A stretch of 64,000 nt of DNA, from contig NZ_LZSO01000013.1 of assembly GCF_001665785.1 (NCBI RefSeq), positions 186,001 through 250,000 of the forward strand, in the 5' to 3' direction. Of this stretch, positions 1-9,170 are shown in pieces (position 1 is the first letter of the stretch; each line of letters starts with the position of its first letter). The notes below the pieces were generated by a model. The model made no database searches and had not been told where the DNA came from. It saw only the letters and a list, made by a program, of their open reading frames with translations. The stretch comes from Mycolicibacterium peregrinum. GTDB taxonomy: Bacteria > Actinomycetota > Actinomycetes > Mycobacteriales > Mycobacteriaceae. A program made the translations under genes and the position numbers.

Positions 1-353
1 TGGAAACCCACGAACACGGTGGCCGGGATCGTGCCGACCAGCGCGATGGGCGCATCGGCCGAACCGTTCGCTCCGATCAGACCCTTGAGGCCGAAGAATT
101 GCCCTGGATCGCCGATGACGCCTGCCGTGTTGTCACCGAACGCAACCGAGTAGCCGTACAGCGCCCACAGCACTGTCACGACACCCATCGCACTGACGCT
201 CATCATGATCATGTTGAGCACGCCCTTGGCCCGCACCATGCCGCCGTAGAAGAAGGCCAGCCCCGGCGTCATCAACAGCACAAGCGCAGCGGCGGCCAGC
301 ATCCATGCTGTGTCACCGGTGTCCGGCGCACCCAATATCGGGAATTGCTCCAC
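1..353 (-). CDS. amt: Ammonium transporter Amt, N-terminal part (gene runs off the window)
   Basis: This is the first 117 codons of an Amt/MEP/Rh-family ammonium channel, an inner-membrane protein that imports ammonium or ammonia. The start is a GTG at 351-353 preceded by a strong ribosome binding site (AAGGAGG). The translation has the family's first transmembrane segment followed by GLAFFYGGMVRAKG, then a second hydrophobic helix; the rest lies left of base 1. In mycobacteria the gene usually heads an amt-glnB-glnD operon for nitrogen control. A GlnR-type site about 135 bp upstream fits that. Identification is from the conserved N-terminal motif and from its position next to ftsY. Confidence 0.9.
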   Translation of the reverse strand, partial: MEQFPILGAPDTGDTAWMLAAAALVLLMTPGLAFFYGGMVRAKGVLNMIMMSVSAMGVVTVLWALYGYSVAFGDNTAGVIGDPGQFFGLKGLIGANGSADAPIALVGTIPATVFVGF

Positions 354-486
354 TCGCAGTTTCCTCCTTCACCACGCCACGGCCGCAAGGATTTACGGGC
401 CGTTGACCTGGTCAAGACAATGCTGAGTGGATGTTTCGGCTACGACGCCGCTGCGTTTCGCTCGTGTGAACGGATAGCCGGGCTGC

Positions 487-502
487 GTTTCGCCGGTGTT
501 AC
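487..502 (-). promoter_or_regulatory. Putative GlnR box upstream of amt
   Basis: Read on the minus strand, the sequence is GTAAC, six bases, GAAAC. This matches the actinobacterial GlnR half-site pattern gTnAC-n6-GaAAC. It lies about 135 bp upstream of the amt start in the 177-bp ftsY-amt gap. GlnR is the nitrogen-limitation activator of amt operons in mycobacteria. The site is seen in sequence; its function is inferred. Confidence 0.5.
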
Positions 503-530
503 ACCGTGGGATTTCGCGGGTTTTCGGGGG

Positions 531-1898
531 TCAGCCCAGCAGCGCGTCGACGAATGCCGCGGGCTCGAACGGTGCGAGGTCGTCGGGCCCCTCGCCGAGT
601 CCCACGAGTTTGACCGGGACGCCGAGTTCCTGCTGGACGCGGAAGACGATGCCACCCTTGGCGGTGCCGTCGAGCTTGGTCAGCACCACGCCGGTGATGT
701 CGACGACCTCGGCGAACACCTTGGCCTGCGGAAGGCTGTTCTGTCCGATGGTGGCGTCGAGCACCAACAGCACCTCGTCCACAGCGGCGCGCTTCTCCAC
801 CACCCGCTTGACCTTGCCGAGCTCGTCCATCAGACCGGTCTTGGTGTGCAGGCGGCCTGCGGTGTCGACGACGACAACGTCGGCGCCGGCCCTGACACCC
901 TCGTCGACGGCGTCGAACGCCACCGATGCCGGATCGGCGCCTTCGGGTCCGCGCACCACGTCGGCCCCCACCCGCGAGCCCCAGGCCTGCAGCTGGTCGG
1001 CCGCCGCGGCACGGAAGGTGTCGGCGGCGCCGAGGACCACGCGGCGGCCATCGGCCACCAGCACGCGCGCCAGCTTGCCCACCGTCGTGGTCTTGCCGGT
1101 GCCGTTCACCCCGACCACCAACAGCACCGACGGCTTGTCGGCGTGCGGCAGCGCCTTGATCGAACGGTCCAGGTCGGGCCGCAGCTCCGACATCAGTACC
1201 TCGCGCAGCACCGCGCGGGCGTCGGCTTCGCTGCGGACGTTCTTGCTTGCCATCCGTTCACGCAAGGCCGCGACGACGGACTCGGTGACGACCGGGCCGA
1301 GATCGGCGATCAGCAGGGTGTCCTCGATGGCCTCCCACGAGTCCTCGTCGAGATCGCCGCCGCCGAGCAACCCGAGCATGCTGCGGCCCAAGGCATTCTG
1401 GGACTTGGCGAGGCGGCCGCGCAGTCGATCCATGCGACCTTCGGCCGGGGCGATGTCCTCCACAGCGGCGGCCACGGCGTCGGGAGCCGTTTCCGGCGCG
1501 GCCGGCTCAGCGGGGATGACCGGGGTACCGACAGAATCTGCCGGCGCAGGGGGTGCGGGCGGCGCCTCGGACGCCGCTGTGTCGATCGGCGGCTCCGGCA
1601 ACTGCACATCGGAGATGGTGCGTTTGGGTGCATCCCGCGGAATCGTGGCGTCATCGCCGACGGCAGGGAGTCCGCTGGTGTCGATGCGGTCGAGCGTCGG
1701 CGTACCCGACTTGCTGAACGTGATACCTGACGACGCCGTATACCCGCCGGAGCGGTCAATCGGTTTCGAGGCGTCTCGTTCCGACAGGCTGATCCGCCGC
1801 CGCCGGTACCGCACCAGCCCCACGGTGAGGGCCACGACGACCAGAACAGCGACGACCGCAATGGCGATCCACAGACCCAACAACGCACCTTCTGTCAC
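531..1898 (-). CDS. ftsY: Signal recognition particle receptor FtsY
   Basis: FtsY is the SRP receptor GTPase that docks ribosome-nascent-chain-SRP complexes at the membrane for co-translational insertion. The 455-residue product starts with a hydrophobic anchor (about residues 8-30), typical of actinobacterial FtsY, then a variable Pro/Ala-rich acidic linker to about residue 150. The NG domain follows: G1 GVNGTGKT (263-270), DTFRAAA, the DTAGR box (about 345-349) and TKLDG (about 407-411). In M. tuberculosis ftsY directly follows smc. Here two plus-strand genes lie between them, so ftsY is probably transcribed from its own promoter in 1899-2297. Confidence 0.95.
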   Translation of the reverse strand: MTEGALLGLWIAIAVVAVLVVVALTVGLVRYRRRRISLSERDASKPIDRSGGYTASSGITFSKSGTPTLDRIDTSGLPAVGDDATIPRDAPKRTISDVQLPEPPIDTAASEAPPAPPAPADSVGTPVIPAEPAAPETAPDAVAAAVEDIAPAEGRMDRLRGRLAKSQNALGRSMLGLLGGGDLDEDSWEAIEDTLLIADLGPVVTESVVAALRERMASKNVRSEADARAVLREVLMSELRPDLDRSIKALPHADKPSVLLVVGVNGTGKTTTVGKLARVLVADGRRVVLGAADTFRAAAADQLQAWGSRVGADVVRGPEGADPASVAFDAVDEGVRAGADVVVVDTAGRLHTKTGLMDELGKVKRVVEKRAAVDEVLLVLDATIGQNSLPQAKVFAEVVDITGVVLTKLDGTAKGGIVFRVQQELGVPVKLVGLGEGPDDLAPFEPAAFVDALLG

Positions 1899-2297
1899 GA
1901 CGCCATTGTCGCAGGGCGGCCGCGTGTGAACGATCGGCCCCGTTCCGCGGACTCACCGCGGCGCATGGCGCGCATGAGAACCGGCCAGAACATCGATGTA
2001 CGGGATTGCCGAAAATCGCGGTACATGTACGTACCAACGCGGTATATTCCGTTCACCCGTACGAGCTGAAGAACATGACCAGGCAGGCCGCAGAATTCGA
2101 CTGCGGCTTAGCTGCTGCGACGGGTGAAATCATCAAAATATCGTGTTCAACTGTTGGTTTCGTTTATTCATTCAAGTTATTTGAATTCGCTGACAACAGG
2201 GCTCGATGTGGTTCACGATCCACGTGGGTCGGGAATGACTTCGGCGTCGGTGAGCATGTGGTCCTTCCCTTGGAATTTGTCGAGAGGGAGGACGGGA
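1899..2297. promoter_or_regulatory. 399-bp divergent intergenic region between ftsY and the PE-PPE-domain gene
   Basis: No convincing gene is present. The part nearest ftsY is GC-rich. At 2021-2030 there is a perfect 10-bp palindrome GTACATGTAC within a TAC/GTA-rich stretch, and a short palindrome CATCGATG at 1991-1998. Bases about 2120-2215 are strikingly AT-rich for this genome, which suits a promoter or a nucleoid-protein (Lsr2-type) target for the plus-strand gene. A ribosome binding site (GGGAGG, 2285-2290) precedes the ATG at 2298. Confidence 0.5.
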
Positions 2298-3866
2298 ATG
2301 CACATTCGTGTGCTTCGGGGAGTAGCACTGACGCTGGTCGCTCTGATCGGCACCGTCGGGCTGGTCGTGACAGCGACCATGTCCACGCTGGTTCAACTGG
2401 CTGCCACGGCGCTCATCATGGGCGGGACCGGGATGAAGGCGCTGGGCGATCCGCATCAATGGGGTGCCGGCACCTACGTGGACCAGGTCAACAGCACCTA
2501 TCTGTCCGGCTACGACCTCGATGAGGACGACTTGAAATGGGTGTCGACACCTGAGCAGTTCTGGCCCGCGACCAGCCTTACCGACATCAGCTTCGACACC
2601 TCGGTCGCCCGCGGCGTCCTGAGCCTCAACAACGCGGTGCAGACCACACCGGGTGAAAAGATTGTCGTCGGCTACTCGCAGAGCGCCAACATCGCCACCC
2701 GGGAGAAACGCAACCTGGCCGAGCTCCGGGCGCAGGGCGCCGTGGTACCCGCGCCTGACGAGTTGTCTTTCGTATTCGTGGCCAACCCCAACCGGCCCAA
2801 CGGCGGAATCCTCGCCAGGTTCGAAGGCCTCTACATCCCGATCCTCGGCGTCAGCTTCGACGGCGCCACCCCGGACGACGAGTACCGGACGATCGACGTG
2901 GCCCGCCAGTACGACCTGATCGCCGACTTCCCCAAATATCCACTCAATCTGCTGGCCGATCTCAATGCCCTGATGGGTTACGTCTACCTTCATCCGAACT
3001 ACGGGTCATCGGTGGTCAACCTGAACGACCCGAGTACATATGAGTCCTATACCTCCGGCAACACCACCTACTACCTGGTGCACACCGAGCACCTTCCGCT
3101 GCTGCAACCGTTGCGCGGCATCGGAATTCTGACGCCGGTGCTCGACCTGGTCGAGCCGACCCTGCGCGTGCTGATCGAACTCGGCTATGACCGCACGCCG
3201 GAGAACATGGGGGTGCCGACCCGGGCCGGGCTGATCCCCCACATCGACCTCGGCAAGCTGGCGTCGGATCTGCGGGCAGCAGCCAGGGAGGGCGTGCGCA
3301 ATGCGCTCGCCGACCTTGGCATCGACACCGGCGATGCCGTTGACAGCCACACAGGAAGCGTTACCGCACTGGCCAAGTCGGATACCGAAAGAGTTGGGGT
3401 CAAACTGCCCGCGACCATCGGTGCACCGGACCGCATGCGGGTGCGCCATATCGGCACCGACTCCACGGGTGGTGCCGGAACCCTCCCCCGCGACACCGAC
3501 GCCCCGCCGTCCGAGCCCAAGGCGCAGAAGGCCGAGGAGGAGACCGGCACCGAAACCGGAACGGAGACCGAGACCCGTTCCAGCACAGCACTTCAGCAGA
3601 AACAGCAACAGACGCAGGCGAATCCGGGAGCTGAACGCATCCGGCAGTCGCTACGGCACGCATTCTCACCCAAGAGGCCGTCCGACGATGCCACCGACGC
3701 CGACGCTGCGTCACAAGACAACCCACGCCCACAGCGCTCGCCGCAACGTCACGTCGGCCAAACCAAGCCGGCCCAATCGAAATCCGGCTCCACGGACACG
3801 AAAACCAGCGACACCAAACAGAAGCCGCGCGGCAACCACCGTTCCGGACACTCCGACGCAGCGTAG
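2298..3866 (+). CDS. Secreted or membrane-anchored PE-PPE-domain serine hydrolase
   Basis: The product has 522 residues. I chose ATG 2298 because GGGAGG lies 7 bases upstream and the protein then begins with a signal or anchor helix (about residues 7-30); an upstream in-frame ATG at 2124 would add an atypical AT-rich-encoded tail. The PE-PPE domain (an alpha/beta-hydrolase fold) is seen from the nucleophile motif GYSQS (Ser about 127), TPEQFWP and VANPNRPNGG. After about residue 400 the chain becomes a low-complexity Thr/Glu/Gln/Lys/Pro-rich tail. No PE or PPE N-terminal domain is present, so it resembles the stand-alone exported PE-PPE esterases of environmental mycobacteria. Substrate unknown; lipid or ester hydrolysis is a family-level inference. 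Confidence 0.8.
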   Translation: MHIRVLRGVALTLVALIGTVGLVVTATMSTLVQLAATALIMGGTGMKALGDPHQWGAGTYVDQVNSTYLSGYDLDEDDLKWVSTPEQFWPATSLTDISFDTSVARGVLSLNNAVQTTPGEKIVVGYSQSANIATREKRNLAELRAQGAVVPAPDELSFVFVANPNRPNGGILARFEGLYIPILGVSFDGATPDDEYRTIDVARQYDLIADFPKYPLNLLADLNALMGYVYLHPNYGSSVVNLNDPSTYESYTSGNTTYYLVHTEHLPLLQPLRGIGILTPVLDLVEPTLRVLIELGYDRTPENMGVPTRAGLIPHIDLGKLASDLRAAAREGVRNALADLGIDTGDAVDSHTGSVTALAKSDTERVGVKLPATIGAPDRMRVRHIGTDSTGGAGTLPRDTDAPPSEPKAQKAEEETGTETGTETETRSSTALQQKQQQTQANPGAERIRQSLRHAFSPKRPSDDATDADAASQDNPRPQRSPQRHVGQTKPAQSKSGSTDTKTSDTKQKPRGNHRSGHSDAA

Positions 3867-3883
3867 GTGCGCACCGTTCGAGA

Positions 3884-3931
3884 GTGCGGGTCAGGCCCGG
3901 ATCCACGGGGGAACCCGGGCCTGACCCGCAC
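3884..3931 (+). terminator. Strong stem-loop terminator after the PE-PPE-domain gene
   Basis: The 17-bp arms at 3884-3900 and 3915-3931 are perfectly complementary, with a 14-base loop. There is no T-run, as is common for mycobacterial intrinsic terminators. It begins 17 bp after the stop codon. Confidence 0.75.
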
Positions 3932-3994
3932 GTTCGGCACAGTTTCGCCGGCAGTGCCCCGACATTCGAGTAGTCCACTACGCATGCGTTGCCC

Positions 3995-4013
3995 GTGATC
4001 ATGGCGTGATCAT
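3995..4013 (+). promoter_or_regulatory. Paired GTGATCAT direct repeat upstream of the 4071 gene
   Basis: GTGATCAT occurs twice (3995-4002 and 4006-4013), 11 bp apart start to start, each containing the palindrome TGATCA. It lies about 60-75 bp before the ATG at 4071. It could be a regulator site; nothing else supports it. Confidence 0.25.
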
Positions 4014-4070
4014 TTTCGTACCGAACCGACAACCGTCGGCGGACAGTCGCACAACCAACAAGGCACGGCC

Positions 4071-4697
4071 ATGACTACGAACTCACCAGCCGTCGGCACC
4101 ACGACGCAGTCGCGCCCGAAACGCCGTCGCTCAAGCAGCAACAAGAACCCGACCACCAAGAACGCGGCCATGATCGGGCTGGTCGGAACCCTCGGCGGCT
4201 CACTCATCGCAGCCATGCCGTCGATCCTCACGACGATCAACCAGCACAGCGACATTCCTTCGGCGCCTGTCACCCAGGTGCAGAGCTCCGACCGTGGCTC
4301 GGTCGACTCCGTGACGTTCAGCGACTCCGGTACGAAGGTCACCGTTGCGGGTTCGGCAATCTCCCGAGTCGAGGCCGTCGGGGTGATGGTCAGTCCGTCG
4401 GACGTCGCCGAACCGATCTGGACGGCGGGAACGAATGTCTCAGACGGCAAATGGAGCCTCGTCGTCAATGCCGGCCAGAAGCTGCCGCCGGAAGTCGAGA
4501 TCAAGGCGTTCTACAAGGAGCGCACCGTCTCAGCCGCGCCGGTCATGAAAACGTCGTATGTCACGCTGCAGGCGGCGTCAACCACATCCACGCCTGTGCC
4601 CCCGGCCCCCGCGAGCGGATGCTCGACGCAGACCGGCGACGGTTGCTTCACCGGGCCCGGCTGGGGGCCGCCGTCGATCTATCGAACCGGATCGTAG
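4071..4697 (+). CDS. Hypothetical single-pass membrane protein
   Basis: I do not recognise this 208-residue protein. It has a basic, Thr/Ser-rich cytoplasmic N terminus (PKRRRSSSNK), one hydrophobic helix at about residues 33-52 and an extracytoplasmic region. That region has beta-rich spacing (VTFSDSGTKVTVAGSA, then KWSLVVNAG) and may be a small Ig-like domain. The tail is Pro/Thr-rich with two cysteines. ATG 4071 follows an AAGG-containing leader. The gene lies between the terminator of the PE-PPE gene and smc, whose stop is 8 bp from its own stop in convergent orientation. It belongs to the two-gene insertion between ftsY and smc. Confidence 0.65.
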   Translation: MTTNSPAVGTTTQSRPKRRRSSSNKNPTTKNAAMIGLVGTLGGSLIAAMPSILTTINQHSDIPSAPVTQVQSSDRGSVDSVTFSDSGTKVTVAGSAISRVEAVGVMVSPSDVAEPIWTAGTNVSDGKWSLVVNAGQKLPPEVEIKAFYKERTVSAAPVMKTSYVTLQAASTTSTPVPPAPASGCSTQTGDGCFTGPGWGPPSIYRTGS

Positions 4698-4705
4698 TGC
4701 CCGGA

Positions 4706-7700
4706 TCAGCCTGAGCTGGTCGCCAGTTCCTGACCTCGCATGCGCTGCGAGATCACGGTGGTGATCCCGTCACCGCGCATGGTCACACCGTAGAGGGCGT
4801 CGGCCACTTCCATGGTCGGCTTCTGGTGGGTGATCACGATCAGCTGGGATTTCTCCCTCAACTGCTCGAAAAGGCTGATCAGCCGGCGCAGGTTCACGTC
4901 GTCGAGCGCGGCCTCGACCTCGTCCATCACGTAGAACGGGGACGGGCGGGCCCGGAAGATCGCGACCAGCATCGCTACCGCGGTCAACGACTTCTCACCA
5001 CCGGACAGCAGCGAGAGTCGCTTGATCTTCTTGCCCGGCGGCCTGGCCTCGACTTCGATTCCGGTGGTGAGCATGTCGGCGGGATTGGTGAGCAGAAGGC
5101 GTCCCTCACCACCGGGGAACAGGGTGGAGAACACCTGCTCGAACTCGCGCTCCACATCAACGTAGGCCTCGGTGAACACCTGCAGAATCCGGGTGTCGAC
5201 ATCGGCGATCACATCGAGCAGGTCGCTGCGCGCAGCCTTGACGTCCTCAAGTTGCGTCGAGAGGAAGTTGTAGCGTTCTTCCAGCGCGGCAAACTCTTCC
5301 AGGGCAAGCGGATTCACTCGACCCAGCTCCGAGAGCTCACGTTCGGCCTTCTTGGCTCGCCGCTCCTGGGTGGGCCGATCGAACGGCATCGGCGCCGGCG
5401 CCATGACCTGCTCGCCCCGCTCACGGGCCTGCTCGTACTCTGCCATCTCCAAGTCGCTGGGCGGCAACGCGATCTGCGGACCGTATTCGGCGATCAGATC
5501 CGCCGCCGGCATCCCGAACTGCTCGAGGACCTGTGCCTCAAGCTGCTCGATACGAAGTGACGCTTGCGCTTTGGCCATCTCGTCGCGGTGCAAGGCGTCG
5601 GTGAGCCGGGTGATCTTCGCATTGAGTTCGGTGACCGTCTCGCGCACCTGGGACAGCGACGTGGCACGGAGCTGACGCTCGGTCGCCAGTTCGTCACGCA
5701 TCCGCGACGCCACCGCCACGACCGCGCTCAACCGCCCCGCCACAACGCGTCCCGACTCGGACACCGCGGCGGCGACCCGCGCCGCATGCTCACGGGCCTC
5801 ACGGGCACGCTGCGCCCGCACCCGGGCCTCGCGCTCGGCAGCGGCGGCCCGGCGCAGTGAATCAGCGCGTCCGCGAACCGCATTCGCGCGTTCCTCGGCG
5901 GTACGAACCGACAGTCGGGCCTCCACCTCGACCGAACGAGCCGCCTCGGCAGCGGCCATCGACGCCTGCCGGTCCACCGGCTCGGCCTCGAACATCGGAA
6001 GCTGTTCGGCATTGTGCAGCCGCGACTCAAGCTCGGTGAGTTCCTCGACCGTCTTGGTGCGTCCGGCCTCAAGCTCGTCGCGTTGGCGGATCAAACGCTG
6101 CCACTCGTCACCGGCGCCGCGGGCATCCTGTCCCAGGCGACCCAGCTGCTCGTAGATGGCGGAGATCGCGGTGTCGGATTCGTTGAGCGCGGCCATCGCC
6201 TCTTCGGCCGCCTCCTGTCGGGCGGCCTGCTCGGTCAACGCACCCGACAAGGCGGCCGCCAGCTCGCCGGTCTGCCGCTCGACGACCTCCAGTTCGCGTC
6301 GGGCCTTGTCGATCTCGGAACTGATCTCAAGTGTGGAGGGCTTGCGATCGGACCCACCGCTGATCCACCCGGCACCGACCAGATCACCCTCGGCGGTCAC
6401 CGCGCGCAGGTCCGGACGCGCCGAAACCAGTTGCACCCCGGCGGGCAGATCGCGGACCACGGCCACCCCGGCCAGCATCGCGGTGATCGCCCCACGCAGC
6501 CGGTCCGGGACGCTGACCACGTCATTGGCCCAGATCGCGCCGTCAGGAAGCGTGCCCGACGGGGCCGAACCGTTGACCTTCCAGTCCCCCAGCAGCAGAG
6601 CGGCCCGCCCGCCGTCGGACTCCTTGAGCGCGGCGACGGCGGCGGCGGCGACACCGAAATCCTCGGCGGCCAGCGCGTCGGCGGCCGCCCCGAGAACCGT
6701 GGCCACTGCCACCTCGTGACCCGGCTGAACTTTCAGGTATTCCCCGATGGTGCCGAAAAGCCCTGAGCCACTGTGGTTCTTCTGCAACCAGGCGGCACCG
6801 TCGCGCCGGTCGAGGCTGACGGAGAGGGCCTCGATGCGAGCCCGCAGCGAGGCGACCTGCCGTTCGGCGGCACGCTCGGCAGACTGCAGTTCGGCCACCC
6901 GTTCGTCGGCGATCCGCAGGGCCGCCACCGAGCGGTCGTGCTGCTCGTCCAGACCCACTTCTCCGGCATCGAGTTCGCTGACCCGGCTCTGCACTGTCTC
7001 GAATTCGGCCTGTGCCAGTTGGGCTTTGGTGGCAGCTTCCTCGATGTTGACCGACATCCGCATGACCCCGTCGTCTATCGACTCGACCCGGGTGCGCATG
7101 GTGTCGACCTGCCCGGCCAACCGGGCCAGGCCTTCACGGCGGTCGGCTTCAGCCCGCGCCGCGGCCAGATGCGCCCGTTCGGCCTCTGCGGCGAGTTGCT
7201 CACGCTCGGCGAGCTCGGCCCGGGCGCTCTCCAAAACGATGCGCGACTCCTCGAGCTCACCGAGCAGCTCCATCTCGAGCTCGGCAACCTCGTTGGCCTC
7301 GGCTTCCAGGGCCTCGGGGTCCTGACCCGTGGAAACCTCCGTCTCGGCTTCGAACAGCTGCGCCCGGTCGGTCGCGATCCGCACGGTGGCACTCACCCGT
7401 TCGGCCAGTGCCGAGGCCCGGAACCAGGTCTGCTGGGCGGCCTCGGCGCGGCGGGTCAGTTCGGCCACCGCGGCCTCGTGTGCCTGCAGTTCGACGGTCG
7501 AGGTTTCCAACTGGACCGTCGCCTCGTCGTGCTCGCGACGCAGTGTGGTCTCGGCCTGGTTCGTGTTGTGGAACTCGACCTGCCGCCTGACCAGGTCGTC
7601 GGCGGCCAGGCGCAGGCGAGCGTCGCGCAGGTCGGCCTGGATCGTCGCCGCCCGCCGCGCCATCTCGGCCTGGCGGCCCAACGGCTTGAGCTGACGGCGC

Positions 7701-8293
7701 AACTCCGTGGTCAGGTCGGTCAGCCGGGCCAGGTTCGCGGCCATCGAGTCGAGCTTGCGGACCGCCTTTTCCTTACGTTTGCGGTGCTTGAGAACCCCGG
7801 CAGCCTCCTCGATGAAGGCGCGGCGATCCTCGGGACGCGATTCCAGGATCTCGGAGAGCTTGCCCTGGCCAACGATGACGTGCATCTCACGGCCGATGCC
7901 GGAGTCGCTCAGCAGCTCCTGCACGTCCATCAATCGGCAACTGCTGCCGTTGATCTCGTATTCGCCTGCGCCGTCACGGAACACCCGGCGGGTGATCGAC
8001 ACCTCGGAGTATTCGATCGGCAGCGCGTTGTCGGAGTTGTCGATGGTCAGCGTCACCTCGGCGCGGCCCAGCGGTGCCCGTGAGGACGTGCCGGCGAAGA
8101 TGACGTCCTCCATCTTGCCGCCGCGCAGCGTCTTGGCGCCCTGCTCTCCCATGACCCAGGTCAAGGCGTCGACCACGTTCGACTTACCCGATCCATTGGG
8201 GCCGACGACGCAGGTGATCCCGGGTTCGAAGCGCAGAGTCGTCGGCGAGGCGAAAGACTTGAAGCCTTTCAGCGTCAGACTCTTGAGGTGCAC
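4706..8293 (-). CDS. smc: Chromosome segregation ATPase SMC
   Basis: SMC is the condensin ATPase that organises and segregates the chromosome with ScpA/ScpB. I place the start at GTG 8291-8293, giving 1195 residues that begin with [13 protein letters not shown], the conserved SMC N terminus. Walker A is GPNGSGKS (31-38). Long Glu/Arg/Ala-rich coiled coils flank a hinge at about residues 500-650. The C-terminal head has the signature LSGGEK (about 1096) and Walker [12 protein letters not shown] (about 1121-1131). It follows acyP by 26 bp on the same strand, so an OsmC-acyP-smc operon is likely, as in M. tuberculosis. Confidence 0.95.
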   Translation of the reverse strand: MHLKSLTLKGFKSFASPTTLRFEPGITCVVGPNGSGKSNVVDALTWVMGEQGAKTLRGGKMEDVIFAGTSSRAPLGRAEVTLTIDNSDNALPIEYSEVSITRRVFRDGAGEYEINGSSCRLMDVQELLSDSGIGREMHVIVGQGKLSEILESRPEDRRAFIEEAAGVLKHRKRKEKAVRKLDSMAANLARLTDLTTELRRQLKPLGRQAEMARRAATIQADLRDARLRLAADDLVRRQVEFHNTNQAETTLRREHDEATVQLETSTVELQAHEAAVAELTRRAEAAQQTWFRASALAERVSATVRIATDRAQLFEAETEVSTGQDPEALEAEANEVAELEMELLGELEESRIVLESARAELAEREQLAAEAERAHLAAARAEADRREGLARLAGQVDTMRTRVESIDDGVMRMSVNIEEAATKAQLAQAEFETVQSRVSELDAGEVGLDEQHDRSVAALRIADERVAELQSAERAAERQVASLRARIEALSVSLDRRDGAAWLQKNHSGSGLFGTIGEYLKVQPGHEVAVATVLGAAADALAAEDFGVAAAAVAALKESDGGRAALLLGDWKVNGSAPSGTLPDGAIWANDVVSVPDRLRGAITAMLAGVAVVRDLPAGVQLVSARPDLRAVTAEGDLVGAGWISGGSDRKPSTLEISSEIDKARRELEVVERQTGELAAALSGALTEQAARQEAAEEAMAALNESDTAISAIYEQLGRLGQDARGAGDEWQRLIRQRDELEAGRTKTVEELTELESRLHNAEQLPMFEAEPVDRQASMAAAEAARSVEVEARLSVRTAEERANAVRGRADSLRRAAAAEREARVRAQRAREAREHAARVAAAVSESGRVVAGRLSAVVAVASRMRDELATERQLRATSLSQVRETVTELNAKITRLTDALHRDEMAKAQASLRIEQLEAQVLEQFGMPAADLIAEYGPQIALPPSDLEMAEYEQARERGEQVMAPAPMPFDRPTQERRAKKAERELSELGRVNPLALEEFAALEERYNFLSTQLEDVKAARSDLLDVIADVDTRILQVFTEAYVDVEREFEQVFSTLFPGGEGRLLLTNPADMLTTGIEVEARPPGKKIKRLSLLSGGEKSLTAVAMLVAIFRARPSPFYVMDEVEAALDDVNLRRLISLFEQLREKSQLIVITHQKPTMEVADALYGVTMRGDGITTVISQRMRGQELATSSG

Positions 8294-8319
8294 GGAGTCA
8301 AACCCTACCGCCGACCCGG

Positions 8320-8628
8320 CTACCGTTCGATGAACCCCGCCATCGGGGCGTCGGCATCCGCCCAATCTGCGACGACGTGATCCACCGACCCCGGGGTTTC
8401 CCCGCTCTGGAGCAGCTCAAGCAATCGCTCACATTTCCCGCGTGGCCCCTGCGCCACCACATGTACCCGGCCGTCGGGCCGGTTCGAAGCAAACCCGGTC
8501 AGGCCGAGTTCCAGCGCGCGCGACCGGGTCCACCACCGGAACCCCACGCCCTGCACATGGCCGTGCACCCAGGCGCTCAGGCGCACCTCGGAATCGGGTC
8601 CGGCCTCAGGCGGGTGCGGTTCCGTCAC
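8320..8628 (-). CDS. acyP: Acylphosphatase
   Basis: This small enzyme of 102 residues hydrolyses the carboxyl-phosphate bond of acylphosphates. The signature [12 protein letters not shown] carries the catalytic Arg (GVGFR) at about 31, and [16 protein letters not shown] carries the catalytic Asn (about 49). The GTG start (8626-8628) overlaps the stop of the upstream OsmC gene by four bases (GTGA), indicating translational coupling. The smc start follows 26 bp downstream. Confidence 0.92.
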   Translation of the reverse strand: MTEPHPPEAGPDSEVRLSAWVHGHVQGVGFRWWTRSRALELGLTGFASNRPDGRVHVVAQGPRGKCERLLELLQSGETPGSVDHVVADWADADAPMAGFIER

Positions 8629-9032
8629 GAAGTGGCGACCTCGAACTTCACCTCGGTGCCGGATTTGAGGGTGCGTCCCACCGTGCAGACCTGGTCGATG
8701 GCGCGCTCGACGACGGTCAACACGCGGGCCACCTCGGCCTCCGAAAGGCCCGATACGTCGATTTCGAGCTTCTCCTCCAGCAGTGGGTAGCGCTCCTGCT
8801 CCCGGTCGGGCGGTCCCGACACCCGGATCGTCGCCGGATAGTCGTCACCCAGGCGCCGGCGCAGCGGCTGGTCGCTGGACATCCCGCTGCACGCCGCCAG
8901 GGCGATCTTCATCAGCTCACCCGGGGTGAACACGCCCTCGACGTCCTCACTGCCCACGAGTACCTCTGCACCGCGCGAACTGCGTCCGACATACCTGCGC
9001 ACACCGGTGCGGTCAACCCAAAGTTCGGTCAT
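8625..9032 (-). CDS. OsmC/Ohr-family protein
   Basis: OsmC/Ohr proteins are thiol-dependent peroxidases acting on organic hydroperoxides in the cytoplasm. The 135-residue product has the family core around AACSGMSSD (first Cys about 48) and a second Cys in QVCTVGRTL (about 115), the expected pair of reactive cysteines. It corresponds to the Rv2923c position. The upstream leader is short, with a TAGAAA-like -10 element about 7 bases before the ATG, so the message may be leaderless. It overlaps acyP by four bases. Confidence 0.85.
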   Translation of the reverse strand: MTELWVDRTGVRRYVGRSSRGAEVLVGSEDVEGVFTPGELMKIALAACSGMSSDQPLRRRLGDDYPATIRVSGPPDREQERYPLLEEKLEIDVSGLSEAEVARVLTVVERAIDQVCTVGRTLKSGTEVKFEVATS

Positions 9033-9136
9033 GCGGTATTTCTACACGCCGTGATACGCGGTTATTCCAGGGGTTAATCGCCGTCGGGTCGGTCGGCTGC
9101 CCCCGTTGAACACGGCGGCGACTCAGACAGCGACGA

Positions 9137-9142
9137 TAGACT
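9137..9142 (+). promoter_or_regulatory. Candidate -10 element for the proline-rich membrane protein gene
   Basis: TAGACT lies 28 bp before the GTG at 9171, with the ribosome binding site GAGGAG (9161-9166) between them. No clear -35 box is visible. The call rests on -10 similarity and position only. Confidence 0.35.
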
Positions 9143-9170
9143 CGGCACACCGACATCGCTGAGGAGCACT

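Noticed and set aside
99..1730. Long plus-strand open frame of 543 codons opposite ftsY
   Set aside because: It mirrors the codon structure of ftsY, is His/Arg-rich without any domain, and crosses into amt. It is a GC-driven shadow.
2006..2524. Plus-strand frame of 172 codons in the ftsY upstream region
   Set aside because: It crosses the start of the PE-PPE gene, has no ribosome binding site and no similarity to anything recognised.
6773..8083. Plus-strand open frame of 436 codons opposite smc
   Set aside because: It lies fully within the well-supported smc gene, with composition typical of antisense shadows.
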